NCBI GenBank assembly: GCA_012839035.1
Contig: DUOB01000126.1
Coordinates: 1 to 52,815, forward strand
Direction: 5' to 3'
DNA: 52,815 nt
Source of the DNA: Propionibacterium sp.
GTDB taxonomy: Bacteria; Actinomycetota; Actinomycetes; Propionibacteriales; Propionibacteriaceae
Shown: piece after piece, positions 44,022-52,815 of the stretch
Layout: every line of letters begins with the position of its first letter
Numbering within the stretch: position 1 is the first letter of the stretch
Notes under the pieces: model-generated
Told to the model about the DNA's origin: nothing
Databases searched by the model: none
The model's input: the letters and a program-made list of their open reading frames with translations, nothing else
Translations under genes and position numbers: made by a program

Positions 44022-44879
44022 TCAGTCGGCGGGCTTGGCGAACGCGTTCTCGGCCGGGGTGCGTACCGACTGGATCTCCACTTCTGTGAGCTGGACGATC
44101 TCGATCGTTCCCCCGACCTGGGGGCTGGTCACTTCCGAAGCCAGGCCGCCACGGAACCGCGCCGCCTCCTCCAACGCATGGGGATCACCGATCACCTCCA
44201 GAATGATGACCTCGGGCAGTCGCGTGCCATCCACGATCAGCCGTCCGGGGCTCCCGCCCACCCAGGTGTTGGTCGTGACCCGAATCGTGTCATTGAACTC
44301 CATCACCTCGGCGCCGGCGTCCCGCATCTCCCCCATCGCATCGAGCAGGATCGACGACCCCAGCTTGAGGTGGGGGTCCGTGATCGTGATCCGGATGCCC
44401 GGGCCCCGCGCCGGCGCCGTGCCGGCGAGGACGGAGAGCGCATCGAGGCGGCGCTGGGTCTGGTCCCGGGCCACCCGACGGGCGTCATCGCCCGACAACA
44501 GATCCCGCTTGATCTCCTCGAGCTCGTTGAGCTCACTCTCCAGTCGCCTGGTCTCCTCGGAGAGACCATCGACGAGTTGGATGAGATCCGCACGACGGGC
44601 TGTCCGATACATTTCGTCGTCGCCCTGCGACCGGATCTGCCACACCACGGACAACGCCACGGTGCAGACGATCACGGTAACGAGGAACTGCGTTCGGCGC
44701 GGAGCGGTGAGCGCTATTCGAAACTGTTGCCAAGCAGTGCTGCGGTCCACCGGCATCTCGGCCGTGGCGTCGGAGGCGTCGGGCCCCGACTCCGCAGTCT
44801 CGGTGGGGACCTTGTCACGGACGGTGGGCTCGGGGGCATCGACATCCCCGAGCTCAGCGTCCTCGTTGTGGTCAGGCAC
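44022..44879 (-). CDS. DUF881-family protein (Rv1825 type)
   Basis: 285 residues from GTG 44879. An acidic cytoplasmic N-terminus is followed by one transmembrane helix (FLVTVIVCTVALSVVWQI, about 86-103), a coiled-coil stretch (LIQLVDGLSEETRRLESELNELEEIKRDL) and an extracellular DUF881 domain (ITITDPHLKLGSSILLDAMGEMRDAGAEVMEFND). The family is conserved next to sbp in actinobacteria and spore-formers, with unknown function near division genes. It overlaps sbp by 8 nt. Confidence 0.85.
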   Translation of the reverse strand: MPDHNEDAELGDVDAPEPTVRDKVPTETAESGPDASDATAEMPVDRSTAWQQFRIALTAPRRTQFLVTVIVCTVALSVVWQIRSQGDDEMYRTARRADLIQLVDGLSEETRRLESELNELEEIKRDLLSGDDARRVARDQTQRRLDALSVLAGTAPARGPGIRITITDPHLKLGSSILLDAMGEMRDAGAEVMEFNDTIRVTTNTWVGGSPGRLIVDGTRLPEVIILEVIGDPHALEEAARFRGGLASEVTSPQVGGTIEIVQLTEVEIQSVRTPAENAFAKPAD

Positions 44880-45204
44880 GGAACAACGCCCTTCGGATGG
44901 CCGCCGCGTTGGTAAAGATCCGGATCCCGAGGACCACGACGACGGCAGTGGACAGTTGCGCGCCGACCCCGATCTGGTCGCCCAGCCAGACGATCAAGGC
45001 CGCGATAAGGACATTGGAAACGAACGAGATGACGAACACCCGGTCGGTGAAGACACCCTCGAGAAAAGCCCGCAGCCCCCCGAACATCGCATCCATCGCC
45101 GCCACGATCGCGATCGGCAGATAGGGCTGGAGAAAGCTCGGCAACGACGGCTCCAGCACCAGACCGAGAATGATGCCGACCAGGAGCCCGACCAGTGGAA
45201 TCAT
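44872..45204 (-). CDS. sbp: Small basic protein, SbP/DUF1290
   Basis: 110 residues with three hydrophobic helices: MIPLVGLLVGIILGLVL, PIAIVAAMDAMFGGLRAFLEG and FVISFVSNVLIAALIVWLGDQIG. The sequence AMDAMFGGLRA and a C-terminal IRIFTNAAAIRR are the family signature. It is commonly found between two DUF881 genes, as here. Its function is unknown. ATG 45204 overlaps the previous stop by 4 nt. Confidence 0.88.
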   Translation of the reverse strand: MIPLVGLLVGIILGLVLEPSLPSFLQPYLPIAIVAAMDAMFGGLRAFLEGVFTDRVFVISFVSNVLIAALIVWLGDQIGVGAQLSTAVVVVLGIRIFTNAAAIRRALFRA

Positions 45205-45977
45205 GTCGCCCTCCTGGCGTGGTTGAGCCCCAGACTCGGATCCGCCCGGAGCTGGATCTCCTCTGCCTGGATGATGTCGAACCTCATTTCGTAGTTCTGT
45301 GCCAAACCTTGCCAGATCTGTCCGCCGGGGCTGTCGGCAAACCTCGCGGCGAGTGTGTGCGGGTCCCCGATCACTTCCACACGATAAGGCCTGGTGAGGG
45401 AACGATAGTTCACCGTCACGGCGTCGCCTGCGTTGCGGATCGCCGTCAGCGATGAGACTCGATGCCCGTTGATGGCAATGGCCTCTGCTCCGGCAAGCCA
45501 CAGGCCGTTGACCATCATCTGCAGGTCCTTGTCGAGCACCCGGTTGAGTTTGTCCTCACGGACTGCCGGCGCGTCATCGACGACGATGATGATGCCCGGA
45601 CCCGAGACCGGGACCTCACCCGCCCCGGGTGCAAGCCGCTGGATCTCGGTTTGGGCGATGCGGGCGTCCTCGCTGTCGGCGAGCAGTCCGGCCCGGATAT
45701 CCGCATTCTCGGTGCGCATTCGCTCGATGTCGTCGCGGAGCTGCTCTTGCTCCTGCTCCTGGTCGCGGGCCTGGCGAATAAGCTGCTCGCGTTCGGTCGC
45801 AGCCACAGGGGCCGCGCGCGTCGTCTGCACCGCGGAAAGGGTGAACATCGCTCCGATGACCAAGCAGATGACCAGCACGGCCAAACGCGATGCCGGCCTC
45901 CGCGGCCCACCCCGCGCGGCAACAGCCCGATAGTCCTCGTCCATCGGATTGCGCAGGATGTCGTTGAGCAGGTCCAT
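45201..45977 (-). CDS. DUF881-family protein (Rv1823 type)
   Basis: 258 residues from ATG 45977, chosen for AAGGA seven bases upstream; a longer frame from GTG 46022 or 46058 is possible. One transmembrane helix (LAVLVICLVIGAMFTLSAV, about 29-47), then a coiled coil of Gln/Glu/Arg residues (REQLIRQARDQEQEQEQLRDDIERM), then the DUF881 domain (SGPGIIIVVDDAP, WLAGAEAIAINGHRVSSLTAI). It heads the DUF881-sbp-DUF881 trio. Confidence 0.85.
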   Translation of the reverse strand: MDLLNDILRNPMDEDYRAVAARGGPRRPASRLAVLVICLVIGAMFTLSAVQTTRAAPVAATEREQLIRQARDQEQEQEQLRDDIERMRTENADIRAGLLADSEDARIAQTEIQRLAPGAGEVPVSGPGIIIVVDDAPAVREDKLNRVLDKDLQMMVNGLWLAGAEAIAINGHRVSSLTAIRNAGDAVTVNYRSLTRPYRVEVIGDPHTLAARFADSPGGQIWQGLAQNYEMRFDIIQAEEIQLRADPSLGLNHARRAT

Positions 45978-46079
45978 GCTCGCGTCCTTGCGCAAGGGCG
46001 CGTTCTGCTCCGGCAGGTTCACCCCGCCAGAGTAGTCCCAGTCCGCGCCCTCAACCACCCCTGACGCTTTATCGACGAA

Positions 46080-47165
46080 TCAATGTCGCAGTGCGTCCTC
46101 GTATGCCGCGAACACGCCCGGACCAACGACCGACCAGTCGAAGCGCGCAGCACGCTCGCGCAGCTCCTGGGGCGTTGCCAGGGGATCCGTCAACGTGCTC
46201 GCCACCGCCTGGGCGAGACCCGCGGAGTCCCCCACCCGGAATGTGCGGCCCAGCCGGCGCCCATCCGGATCAGTCAGCACATCCACGAACGCGGGGAGGT
46301 CCGAGGCAACGACGGACGCTCCCGCGGCCATCGCCTCCACCAGGATCAGACCGAAGCTCTCGCCGCCCGTGTTGGGCGCGACAAGCACATCCGCGGTGCG
46401 CAGGAGCTCCGCGCGCCGGGCGTCGTCGGGTACGCCGAGAAGGCGCACGCCCGGCGACGGTGGCGGGTCACCGGGACCGGCGAGCACGACGTCCAGTTCA
46501 TCGCAGAGGGCACGCAGACGTGGCATCGCTGCCAGGAGCACGTTGAGTCCCTTACGCGGCTCGTCCAGACGCCCGAGGAACACGACACGCCGAGGCGAGA
46601 ACGACTCCCGGGGTTGCGCAAAGTCGGCGACGTCAATCCCGTTCGGGACGATGGTGGGATCCAGCTGAAAGTGTCGGCGTACCACCTCGGCCGCTGTTCC
46701 GGACACGGCAATCGCCTGCTTGAGCCCACCGAGGGGTCTGCTCAGCACAAGGCCGGCAAGAGCGAGGGCGCGGGAGTTCTCGGTCGCGAGATGGAAAGTG
46801 GCGACCGTGGGGATCCGTGTGGCGAGCAACGCCCACAGGGCGCCCGACGGGGTCACCGGTTCGTGGAGGTGCAGCAGGTCGAGGTCTTGTTCCATCAACC
46901 AGCGGTGCACGCGAAAGCCTGCGGCCGGCCCCGGGGATATGCGCGCGACCGAACCGTTCCACGGGACCGCCACCGTTCCCCCGAGGCTGTGCATGTGGCG
47001 AGGCTCGAGCCCCCGAAGTCTCAATGCCTTGAGCGGGACAGGACCGGGCGCCAGGATGGCCGGCTCGTGACCCTGGGCCCGCAACCACCCGGCGAGCCCG
47101 AGCACATGGTTCTGAACGCCGCCGGGGGCAGCGAAGGAATAGGGACAGACAAGACCGATCTTCAT
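46080..47165 (-). CDS. pimA: Phosphatidylinositol alpha-mannosyltransferase
   Basis: 361 residues from ATG 47165, overlapping the patA stop (ATGA). GT4 fold: MKIGLVCPYSFAAPGGVQNHVLGLA at the N-terminus, HLHEPVTPS, VPNGIDVADF, VFLGRLDEPRKGLNVLL and GGESFGLILVEAMAAGASVVASD. It moves mannose from GDP-mannose to phosphatidylinositol, first step of PIM synthesis, at the inner membrane. Gene order pgsA-patA-pimA is as in Mycobacterium. Confidence 0.93.
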   Translation of the reverse strand: MKIGLVCPYSFAAPGGVQNHVLGLAGWLRAQGHEPAILAPGPVPLKALRLRGLEPRHMHSLGGTVAVPWNGSVARISPGPAAGFRVHRWLMEQDLDLLHLHEPVTPSGALWALLATRIPTVATFHLATENSRALALAGLVLSRPLGGLKQAIAVSGTAAEVVRRHFQLDPTIVPNGIDVADFAQPRESFSPRRVVFLGRLDEPRKGLNVLLAAMPRLRALCDELDVVLAGPGDPPPSPGVRLLGVPDDARRAELLRTADVLVAPNTGGESFGLILVEAMAAGASVVASDLPAFVDVLTDPDGRRLGRTFRVGDSAGLAQAVASTLTDPLATPQELRERAARFDWSVVGPGVFAAYEDALRH

Positions 47166-48043
47166 GCGCAGCGCTCCTCCGAGGAGCGATCCTCCTGTGG
47201 AAGATCGAAGAAGGGCTGCAGCATGTGCCAATCAGCGGGCGCGCGACGCACGCTGGCCGTGAAGAAGTCTGCGATGTCCTGGGTCATGGCCTGCAGCCCA
47301 TCCCGTCCGGGTCGAGTCGGGATGGGTGGGGAGATCTCCACCAGCATCTCGTCCCCGACATACCTCGCGGCGGCAGCCAGCAGGACGGCGCCACTGCGGC
47401 GGGCGACCAGCGCCGGGCCCGACGGCATCGTCACCCGATGCCCCGCGAACGTGACCGGCAATCCCCGCCGCGCAAGATCGCGATCGCTCAGCAGACAGAC
47501 AAGCCGTCCACGGCGGACCGCCTTCACGAGCGCACCGACCACGGCCGGATCATCATGAGCGAAGACCTCCATGCCCAGGCGTGCCCGCAGCGCGGTGAAC
47601 GCGGCGAACTCCTTGGGTCCGAGGTTCTCCGCCACGGTGGTGACCGGAAATCCGGACAAACATGCCCAGGCCCCGGCCAAGTCCCAGTTGCCGAGGTGGG
47701 GCAGGGCGACCACCGCTCCCGGGCCTGCCATCGCTGTCCGCAGGTGCCGCTCCCCCACGGTGACCACTCTGCCGAGCACGTCATCACGGCTCCACGCAGG
47801 CAGGGCCAGCATCTCCACATAAGTTCGCGCCCACGACTTCATCCCAGCCCGCAGAACGGAACTTTCCGGCCGGTAGCCCATCACCTTGTGCAGATTAGCC
47901 TGATAGGTCGCCAAGTGGGTTCGGTCCATCAGCGCGCCCAGATAGGCACAATTGCCCAGTTGACGCACCGCGAGCGGGCCCAGCTTCGGCGCAATGCGCT
48001 GACCAGTGGAAAATATGCGTCGATTGAGCCAGGCCCGGATCAT
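47162..48043 (-). CDS. patA: Phosphatidylinositol mannoside acyltransferase (LpxL/HtrB fold)
   Basis: 293 residues. The HX4D acyltransferase motif is His116-Asp121 in ALPHLGNWDLAGAW; EVFAHDDPAVVGALVKAVRRGRLVCLLSDRDLARRGLPVTFAGH follows. It should transfer palmitate from acyl-CoA to the mannose of PIM1. Its start overlaps the pgsA stop by 4 nt, so the three lipid genes are co-translated. Confidence 0.9.
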   Translation of the reverse strand: MIRAWLNRRIFSTGQRIAPKLGPLAVRQLGNCAYLGALMDRTHLATYQANLHKVMGYRPESSVLRAGMKSWARTYVEMLALPAWSRDDVLGRVVTVGERHLRTAMAGPGAVVALPHLGNWDLAGAWACLSGFPVTTVAENLGPKEFAAFTALRARLGMEVFAHDDPAVVGALVKAVRRGRLVCLLSDRDLARRGLPVTFAGHRVTMPSGPALVARRSGAVLLAAAARYVGDEMLVEISPPIPTRPGRDGLQAMTQDIADFFTASVRRAPADWHMLQPFFDLPQEDRSSEERCA

Positions 48044-48723
48044 GATCTCGCTCGCTTCCGTCGAGACCCCGGCCGGCCCTTCGGGCCCGGCATTGCGGGC
48101 GACAATCGCACTGGGTCAGAGTTTCCGGCCGACTGGACCTGCCGGCGTACCGTCACTATCCGCTGCACCACGGTGATCCCACCACCCACGACCAAAACCG
48201 CCACGGCCGCCTGCAGTGCGTACGGAACACCCACGCCCGCCAACAATGCGCCCAGCAGGGCCAACGCAATCCGATCCGGACGTGTGACCAAACCCACATC
48301 GGCGCGGCAGCCGATCGCCTCGGCGCGAGCCTTCACATAGGACGTCAGCTGAGCGGCCACGAGCGCCGCGACAGCGACCACCGCCCACTCGGCCCCCACC
48401 CGGAGGCCGAGGTGCAACGCGATCCCCCCGAGCACCCCGGCGTCGGCGAAACGGTCGAGCGTGGAATCCAGGAAACCGCCCCACGGGCTTTCGGTCCCCG
48501 ACTCCCGCGCCATGTGGCCGTCGATCATGTCGCTCGTCGACAACACGGCGATGATCACGGCACCCTGCCACAACCACCCCATGCCGAAGCACAGGAGGGC
48601 AACGATCAGGACCGAGACAGCACCGAACCAGGTGACCGTGTCCGGGCGCACGCCCAGTCGCAGCAGGACTCTGGCGACCGGTCGCAGCACCACTCCCTGA
48701 GCCGCCCGCCACCGCTCCAGCAT
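48040..48723 (-). CDS. pgsA: CDP-alcohol phosphatidyltransferase (phosphatidylinositol phosphate synthase)
   Basis: 227 residues with several helices. The family motif is complete: Asp65, Asp68, Gly69, Ala72, Arg73, Gly82, Asp86, Asp90. It combines CDP-diacylglycerol with inositol-1-phosphate, giving the lipid anchor for PIMs. The C-terminal tail is basic (GPKGRPGSRRKRARS). The assignment to PIP synthase instead of phosphatidylglycerol-phosphate synthase rests on its pairing with patA and pimA. Confidence 0.92.
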   Translation of the reverse strand: MLERWRAAQGVVLRPVARVLLRLGVRPDTVTWFGAVSVLIVALLCFGMGWLWQGAVIIAVLSTSDMIDGHMARESGTESPWGGFLDSTLDRFADAGVLGGIALHLGLRVGAEWAVVAVAALVAAQLTSYVKARAEAIGCRADVGLVTRPDRIALALLGALLAGVGVPYALQAAVAVLVVGGGITVVQRIVTVRRQVQSAGNSDPVRLSPAMPGPKGRPGSRRKRARS

Positions 48724-48728
48724 CCTGC

Positions 48729-49301
48729 TCAGTCCCCGGCGTGTTCGTCCCAGGCTGCGGCCAACAGAGCGCGCGTGTCGCCCAGGAGCATCGGCACCGG
48801 TTTCGTCCGGCCGATGAGCGGCATGAAGTTGAGGTCCCCGGCCCAGCGCGGGACCACGTGCTGGTGCAGGTGCGCCTGGATGCCCGCGCCGGCGATGCGG
48901 CCCTGGTTCATGCCGAGGTTGAACCCGCCCGGGTCCGACACCGCACGGATCACCCGCATGGACTGCCGCGTCAGCACCGCGATCTCGATGACTTCCTCGG
49001 GTGTGAGGTCGGTGTAGTCCGCGACGTGCCGATAGGGGCACACCAGCACGTGACCGGGTGAATAGGGATAGAGGTTCATGACGACGTACGCATGCTCCGC
49101 GCGCCGCACGATGAGGCCTTCGTCGTCGGCACGACGCGGGGACCGGCAGAACGGACACTCCCCCGCCGAGGCGTCCTTGGGCTTGTCCTGACCGCCCACA
49201 TAGACCATGCGGTGGGGCACCCAGAGCCGGTCGAAGCCGTCGGGCACGCCGGCGAAGTCACCGGCATGCTCGACGTCCGGGCTGGGGTCGGGCTCCGTCA
49301 T
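48729..49301 (-). CDS. HIT-family protein (Ap4A phosphorylase type)
   Basis: 190 residues. The catalytic triad HxHxHxx is His144-x-His146-x-His148 in IQAHLHQHVVPRW. A zinc-type pair Cys49/Cys52 (CPFC) is also present, and NLYPYSPGHVLVCPYRH is characteristic. It resembles mycobacterial Rv2613c, an Ap4A phosphorylase that breaks diadenosine tetraphosphate. It sits between thrS and pgsA, the same neighbours as in Mycobacterium. Confidence 0.92.
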   Translation of the reverse strand: MTEPDPSPDVEHAGDFAGVPDGFDRLWVPHRMVYVGGQDKPKDASAGECPFCRSPRRADDEGLIVRRAEHAYVVMNLYPYSPGHVLVCPYRHVADYTDLTPEEVIEIAVLTRQSMRVIRAVSDPGGFNLGMNQGRIAGAGIQAHLHQHVVPRWAGDLNFMPLIGRTKPVPMLLGDTRALLAAAWDEHAGD

Positions 49302-49304
49302 CGC

Positions 49305-51287
49305 TCAGACCTGGGCCTTGTCCGCGATGGCCTTCGTGATCTCCGCAATGGCCTCGGCGATCGGCACACCGTTCTTCTGGGATCCGTCGCGATAACGGAA
49401 CGACACCGCACCTGCCGACCGATCCTCTTCTCCGGCGATCAGGACGAACGGCACCTTCTGCTTGCTCGCCGACCGGATCTTCTTGGGGAAGCGGTCGTCG
49501 GAGGTGTCGACCTCGACCCGGACACCGGCGGCGCGCAGTCGGGTGGCGATGTCCTCCAGATAGTCGTTGAACTCCGCCGCGACGGGGACCGCAGTGACCT
49601 GGACCGGGGACAACCAGACCGGGAACGCGCCGGCATAGTGCTCCACCAGCACGCCGATGAACCGTTCGATCGAGCCGAACTTCGCCGAGTGGATCATCAC
49701 CGGACACTTCCGCGAACCATCGGCAGCCGTGTATTCCAGTTCGAACCGCCGGGCCATGTTGAAGTCGTATTGGATCGTCGACATCTGCCACGTCCGCCCG
49801 ATCGCATCACGGGCCTGAACGGAGATCTTCGGGCCGTAATAGGCGGCGCCGCCCGGATCGGGCACGATCTCCAGACCGGTTTCGTCGGCCACGCTCTGGA
49901 GCACCGCCGTCGCGGTCTCCCAGTCGTCGTCGGTGCCGATGAACTTGTCCTTCTTCTTGTCATCGCGCGTGGACAGCTCGAGATAGAAGTCGTCCATGCC
50001 GAAATCGCGCAGCAGGCTGAGGATGAAATTGAGCAGGTGCTTGATCTCCGCCGGCGCCTGCTCCTCGGTGCAATAGGAGTGCGAGTCGTCCTGGGTGATC
50101 GAGCGGACCCGGGTCAACCCCTGCAGGACGCCCGACTTCTCGTTGCGATAGACCGTGCCGAACTCGAAGAACCGCAACGGCAGCTCCCGATAGGACCGAC
50201 CGCGGCTGCGGAAGATCTCGTTGTGCATCGGACAGTTCATCGCCTTGAGGCGATAGAGATGCCCGTCATCGTCGATCGGCGGGAACATCCCGTCGGCGTA
50301 ATAGGGCAGGTGACCCGAGGTGTAGTAGAGGTCCTCCTTCGCGATGTGCGGCGTACCGACATAGAGGAAACCCTCCTCGATGTGGCGCCTGCGCACATAG
50401 TCCTCCATCTCCCGCTTGATCACGCCACCCTTGGGATGGAAGACCGGGAGACCGGGTCCGATGTTCTCGGGGAAGGAATAGAGGTCGAGCTCCGCGCCCA
50501 GCTTGCGGTGGTCGCGCCTGGCGGCCTCCTCCAGCCGGGTCTTGTAGGCCTGCAGATCCTCCTTCGTCGCCCAGGCCGTGCCATAGAGCCGCTGAAGCTG
50601 TGGGTTCGCCTGGTCACCGCGCCAGTACGCCGCAGAGGTCCGGGTCAGCGCGAACGCCGCCTGGTTGATGTAGCCGGTGTGCGGGACGTGCGGACCGCGG
50701 CACAGATCGCCCCACGCGGTCGAGTCGTCGCGGCGGACGTTGTCATAGATCGTCAGCTCGCCGCCGCCGACCTCGACCATGGCATCCTCGGTGTCCCCGA
50801 CGTTGCCCTTGAGCTGCACGAGCTCGAGCTTGAACGGCTCGGACTGCAGTTCGGCGACCGCTTCCTCGTCGGACACCACGCGGCGCACGAAGCGCTGGCG
50901 CTCCTTGATGATCCCGACCATCTTCTTCTCGATGGTCTTGAGCCGTTCGGGGGTCAGGGGCTCCTCGAGCAGGAAGTCGTAATAGAAGCCGTCCGTGATG
51001 GGCGGTCCGATGCCCAGCTTGGCCTCGGCGTGCAGGTCCTGAACCGCCTGGGCAGCCACGTGGGCACAGGAGTGCCGCAGGATCGACAGGCCCTCATCGG
51101 ACGTCACCAGGACGGGCGCGATCTCGTCGCCGTCCCTCAGGGGCTGGACGAGGTCCTTCGTTTCGCCGTTCACCTTCATCGCCACGATCGACCGATCGTC
51201 CCCGAACAGATCGAGGCCGGTCGTAGTGGTGTCCACCTGTCGTGCCTCGCTGGAGTCCGGGCGTACGACGGTAATGGTGATGGACAC
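49305..51287 (-). CDS. thrS: Threonyl-tRNA synthetase
   Basis: 660 residues from GTG 51287 with AAGGAG upstream. In order: a TGS domain (residues about 1-60), an editing domain with the HxxxH motif RHSCAHV, class II catalytic motifs ([47 protein letters not shown]) and a C-terminal anticodon-binding domain ([22 protein letters not shown]). It charges tRNA-Thr. It heads the long leftward block. No T-box is seen upstream. Confidence 0.97.
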   Translation of the reverse strand: MSITITVVRPDSSEARQVDTTTTGLDLFGDDRSIVAMKVNGETKDLVQPLRDGDEIAPVLVTSDEGLSILRHSCAHVAAQAVQDLHAEAKLGIGPPITDGFYYDFLLEEPLTPERLKTIEKKMVGIIKERQRFVRRVVSDEEAVAELQSEPFKLELVQLKGNVGDTEDAMVEVGGGELTIYDNVRRDDSTAWGDLCRGPHVPHTGYINQAAFALTRTSAAYWRGDQANPQLQRLYGTAWATKEDLQAYKTRLEEAARRDHRKLGAELDLYSFPENIGPGLPVFHPKGGVIKREMEDYVRRRHIEEGFLYVGTPHIAKEDLYYTSGHLPYYADGMFPPIDDDGHLYRLKAMNCPMHNEIFRSRGRSYRELPLRFFEFGTVYRNEKSGVLQGLTRVRSITQDDSHSYCTEEQAPAEIKHLLNFILSLLRDFGMDDFYLELSTRDDKKKDKFIGTDDDWETATAVLQSVADETGLEIVPDPGGAAYYGPKISVQARDAIGRTWQMSTIQYDFNMARRFELEYTAADGSRKCPVMIHSAKFGSIERFIGVLVEHYAGAFPVWLSPVQVTAVPVAAEFNDYLEDIATRLRAAGVRVEVDTSDDRFPKKIRSASKQKVPFVLIAGEEDRSAGAVSFRYRDGSQKNGVPIAEAIAEITKAIADKAQV

Positions 51288-51438
51288 AGGTTCTCCTTCA
51301 GATCGAGACGGACCGACCCGACAATGGCCGGCCCAGCCATTCATTCTGCCTGATCCCCTGATGGCATGCCTCTGCGTTCAAACGTGCCCGGGAGCCACGC
51401 GGAGAACAGCCTTTGCCCTTAGAACCCGATAACCGAAG

Positions 51439-51444
51439 ATTATA
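51439..51444 (-). promoter_or_regulatory. Consensus -10 box for the thrS block
   Basis: TATAAT on the minus strand lies in a locally AT-rich zone, 152 nt before the thrS start. A -35 is not obvious: GTTCAA lies 17 nt upstream but is a poor match. Confidence 0.55.
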
Positions 51445-51448
51445 GCGC

Positions 51449-51479
51449 TTGATCCAGCAATTTGAACGAAACTTAAAAT
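51449..51479 (+). promoter_or_regulatory. Candidate promoter of the surface protein gene
   Basis: TTGATC at 51449-51454 and TAAAAT at 51474-51479 on the plus strand are 19 nt apart, close to -35/-10 consensus, back to back with the thrS -10. The spacing is slightly long. Confidence 0.4.
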
Positions 51480-51528
51480 TCGACCGGCTCCCTTTCATAT
51501 GTCACTTGGATCAAAGATGATGACGTCC

Positions 51529-52471
51529 ATGTCAACCGAAACCAGTCCGCGGATACAACGCCGCACCCTGGCCAAGGGCGTTGCCTGGTCCGTGCCGGCG
51601 ATCGCCGTGAGCAGCGCCATCCCAGCGTTCGCAGCCTCCGGCCCTTGCGTCGACCGAACCGACAACATGCAAGTTCTGGCCACTGACTTTCCGGCCGGCC
51701 AGACCGGGGTGGTCGGCGGCACCCCCACCACGAGCGGGATCCTGTCCGTCTCGGCGTCCTACGGCAACGTGACCTGCCTTACCAATGTCCACAACACGAG
51801 ACCCACGTCCTAACTACCGCCAGTACACGGTCACGTGGACCATTCGAAACACTTCCAGGACCCAGAGCGTGAGCAACATCACCATGGCCAAGCACTGGAT
51901 GGCGACTCGGAGCTTCGTGACACCGAGCCTCGGCTGGAACGTGATGACCTATTCCGGGGTCTTCGACGCGAACCGCTATTGGTGGACCGGCCCATCCCAA
52001 ACCTGCGGCTATCTGAGCACGAACTTCCCAACCACGAACGGGTGCATCAACCACGGTGGAATGGACTTTTGGGCCAGTTCTGGCCGGGTCCAGTTCGGCG
52101 GGGGCCGAACGTCCAATCTCGACGTCGGCGTCGGAGTCGGCACCGGAGCCGTGATGACGCAAGGCAGCCTCTCCCAATACCCCGACCTCATCCCCACCCG
52201 CGTCGCAGGCCGCGCCCGCGTGAACCCCTACGGGATCAACAACGGCTGGACCATGCCGAGCGCTACGACCCCGCAAACGTTCCCCGTGTACACCCCGATC
52301 CGCAGCCAGGCTTATGTCGACGGTGTCCTCGGCCCCAGGGAGAGCATCACCTTCACCCAGTTGCTTACCCCTGAGTCGACCCGCTCGCAGGCGTACGGCA
52401 GTATTGCGAATTGCAACAACACCAACGACACCTTCGAGGGTGTGATCGTGCTCGGAAACGTCTGCGTATAA
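51529..52471 (+). pseudogene. Exported surface-type protein, frameshifted
   Basis: The N-terminus has a twin-arginine-like signal, IQRRTLAKGVAWSVPAIAVSSAIPAFAAS (ATG 51529, or 51499), common in actinobacterial surface proteins. The first frame stops at 51813 after NVHNTRPTS; the following sequence (PNYRQYTVTWTIRNTS to VLGNVCV, 52471) is read one frame over. An extra C in the CCC run near 51802-51804 would explain the shift. The rejoined protein of about 313 residues has scattered Cys, many Thr/Ser/Asn and no recognised family. Whether the break is real or an error is undecided. Confidence 0.65.
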
Positions 52472-52494
52472 GACGGCGCGCCGACGAAACTGAT

Positions 52495-52522
52495 ATCCCC
52501 TTGATCGACAGGTCAGGGGGAT
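52495..52522 (+). terminator. Hairpin after the surface protein gene
   Basis: ATCCCCTTGA (52495-52504) and TCAGGGGGAT (52513-52522) pair over 10 positions, one a G-U in RNA, with an 8-nt loop and then TTCC. It lies 23 nt after the stop codon. Confidence 0.65.
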
Positions 52523-52587
52523 TTCCACTATCTGCACTGAATCGATGGTCAGTCCATGACTGACGCCCATCCAAAGCAGGGAGCACG

Positions 52588-52815
52588 ATGCACAAACTCA
52601 GTGCCGGCACGACGATCCCCGACATCCTGACGCCCTATGACGTTCCTCGTGGGCATGCCGACGGCCGGGCGTGGACGATGGCCAACATGGTCGCGGGCCT
52701 GGACGGCACCGCCGCGGTCGGCGGCCGGGTGGGACCACTGTCGGAGGGGCCCGACGTCGAGTTGTTCCGGTTGATGCGCGCGCTCGCGGATGTGGTCGTC
52801 GTGGGCGCGGAGACG
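52588..52815 (+). CDS. RibD C-terminal-like (pyrimidine) reductase, partial
   Basis: 76 codons from ATG 52588 (CAGGGAG upstream) run off the right edge. WTMANMVAGLDGTAAVGGRVGPLSEGPD is the N-terminus of the RibD-C/dihydrofolate-reductase-like fold, with VVVVGAET beginning the next strand. Complete members bind NADPH and reduce pyrimidine or pterin substrates. The substrate cannot be judged from the fragment. Confidence 0.8.
   Translation, partial: MHKLSAGTTIPDILTPYDVPRGHADGRAWTMANMVAGLDGTAAVGGRVGPLSEGPDVELFRLMRALADVVVVGAET

Noticed and set aside
51288..51498. Possible T-box leader before thrS
   Set aside because: No T-box consensus or specifier-loop arrangement is visible; only a -10 box is supported.

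Overview
The window looks like chromosomal DNA from a high-GC Gram-positive actinobacterium, most likely a Propionibacteriaceae-type organism (inference). The reasons are strong GC bias with GTG/TTG starts and 4-nt ATGA/GTGA gene overlaps; a 404-residue pyrophosphate-dependent phosphofructokinase very like the propionibacterial enzyme; phosphatidylinositol-mannoside genes (pgsA, patA, pimA); a GarA-type FHA protein; a mycothiol-dependent isomerase-type protein; and a DprE2-like reductase.

Layout. 1-1.8 kb: the end of a double-cupin protein and a DprE2-like SDR. 1.85-12.9 kb: an accessory aromatic-catabolism island with an IclR regulator, two TfdB-type flavin hydroxylases, an orphan solute-binding lipoprotein, a two-domain ABM protein, a two-domain VOC protein, a Rieske dioxygenase (alpha and beta) and an MmgE/PrpD protein, arranged around a divergent control region at 9.4-9.7 kb. 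Three of its genes (IclR, first hydroxylase, binding protein) are broken in the sequence as given. 12.9-18.2 kb: a beta-CASP metallo-hydrolase, an Hsp70-like ATPase, a maleylpyruvate-isomerase-family protein and a BenE benzoate-type transporter. 18.2-25.3 kb: thiol peroxidase and a tightly overlapping assimilatory sulfate operon (nirA-cysH-cysD-cysN-cobA/cysG-sirB type) that makes both sulfide and the siroheme needed by the sulfite reductase. 25.5-34.9 kb: mixed genes (membrane protein, PIG-L deacetylase, AbiEi-like protein, SppA protease, ElaA acetyltransferase, a YciO-LrgA-LrgB operon, MalY/PatB aminotransferase, TadE-like protein, TauE/SafE exporter), plus an unusual intergenic region at 28.0-28.3 kb with three nested perfect 11-bp inverted repeats. 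35-37.7 kb: pfp and a YihY/BrkB membrane protein.

37.8-51.3 kb is one long leftward conserved block: gcvP, a MerR regulator, a DUF151 nuclease, FtsR-like MerR, a GarA-like FHA protein, gcvH, DUF881-sbp-DUF881, pimA, patA, pgsA, HIT and thrS. It joins in one place two loci that are separate in Mycobacterium tuberculosis (Rv1822-Rv1832 and Rv2610c-Rv2614c). It links glycine cleavage and its signalling control, division/regulatory genes and PIM lipid synthesis. The right end holds a divergent exported surface protein with a frameshift in a locally AT-rich zone, a terminator, and the start of a RibD-like reductase.

No tRNA, rRNA, CRISPR array, insertion sequence or known-class riboswitch was recognised. 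The best candidates for something not yet described are the catabolic island with its unusual enzyme set and clustered lesions, and the nested-palindrome intergenic region next to the AbiEi-like gene.
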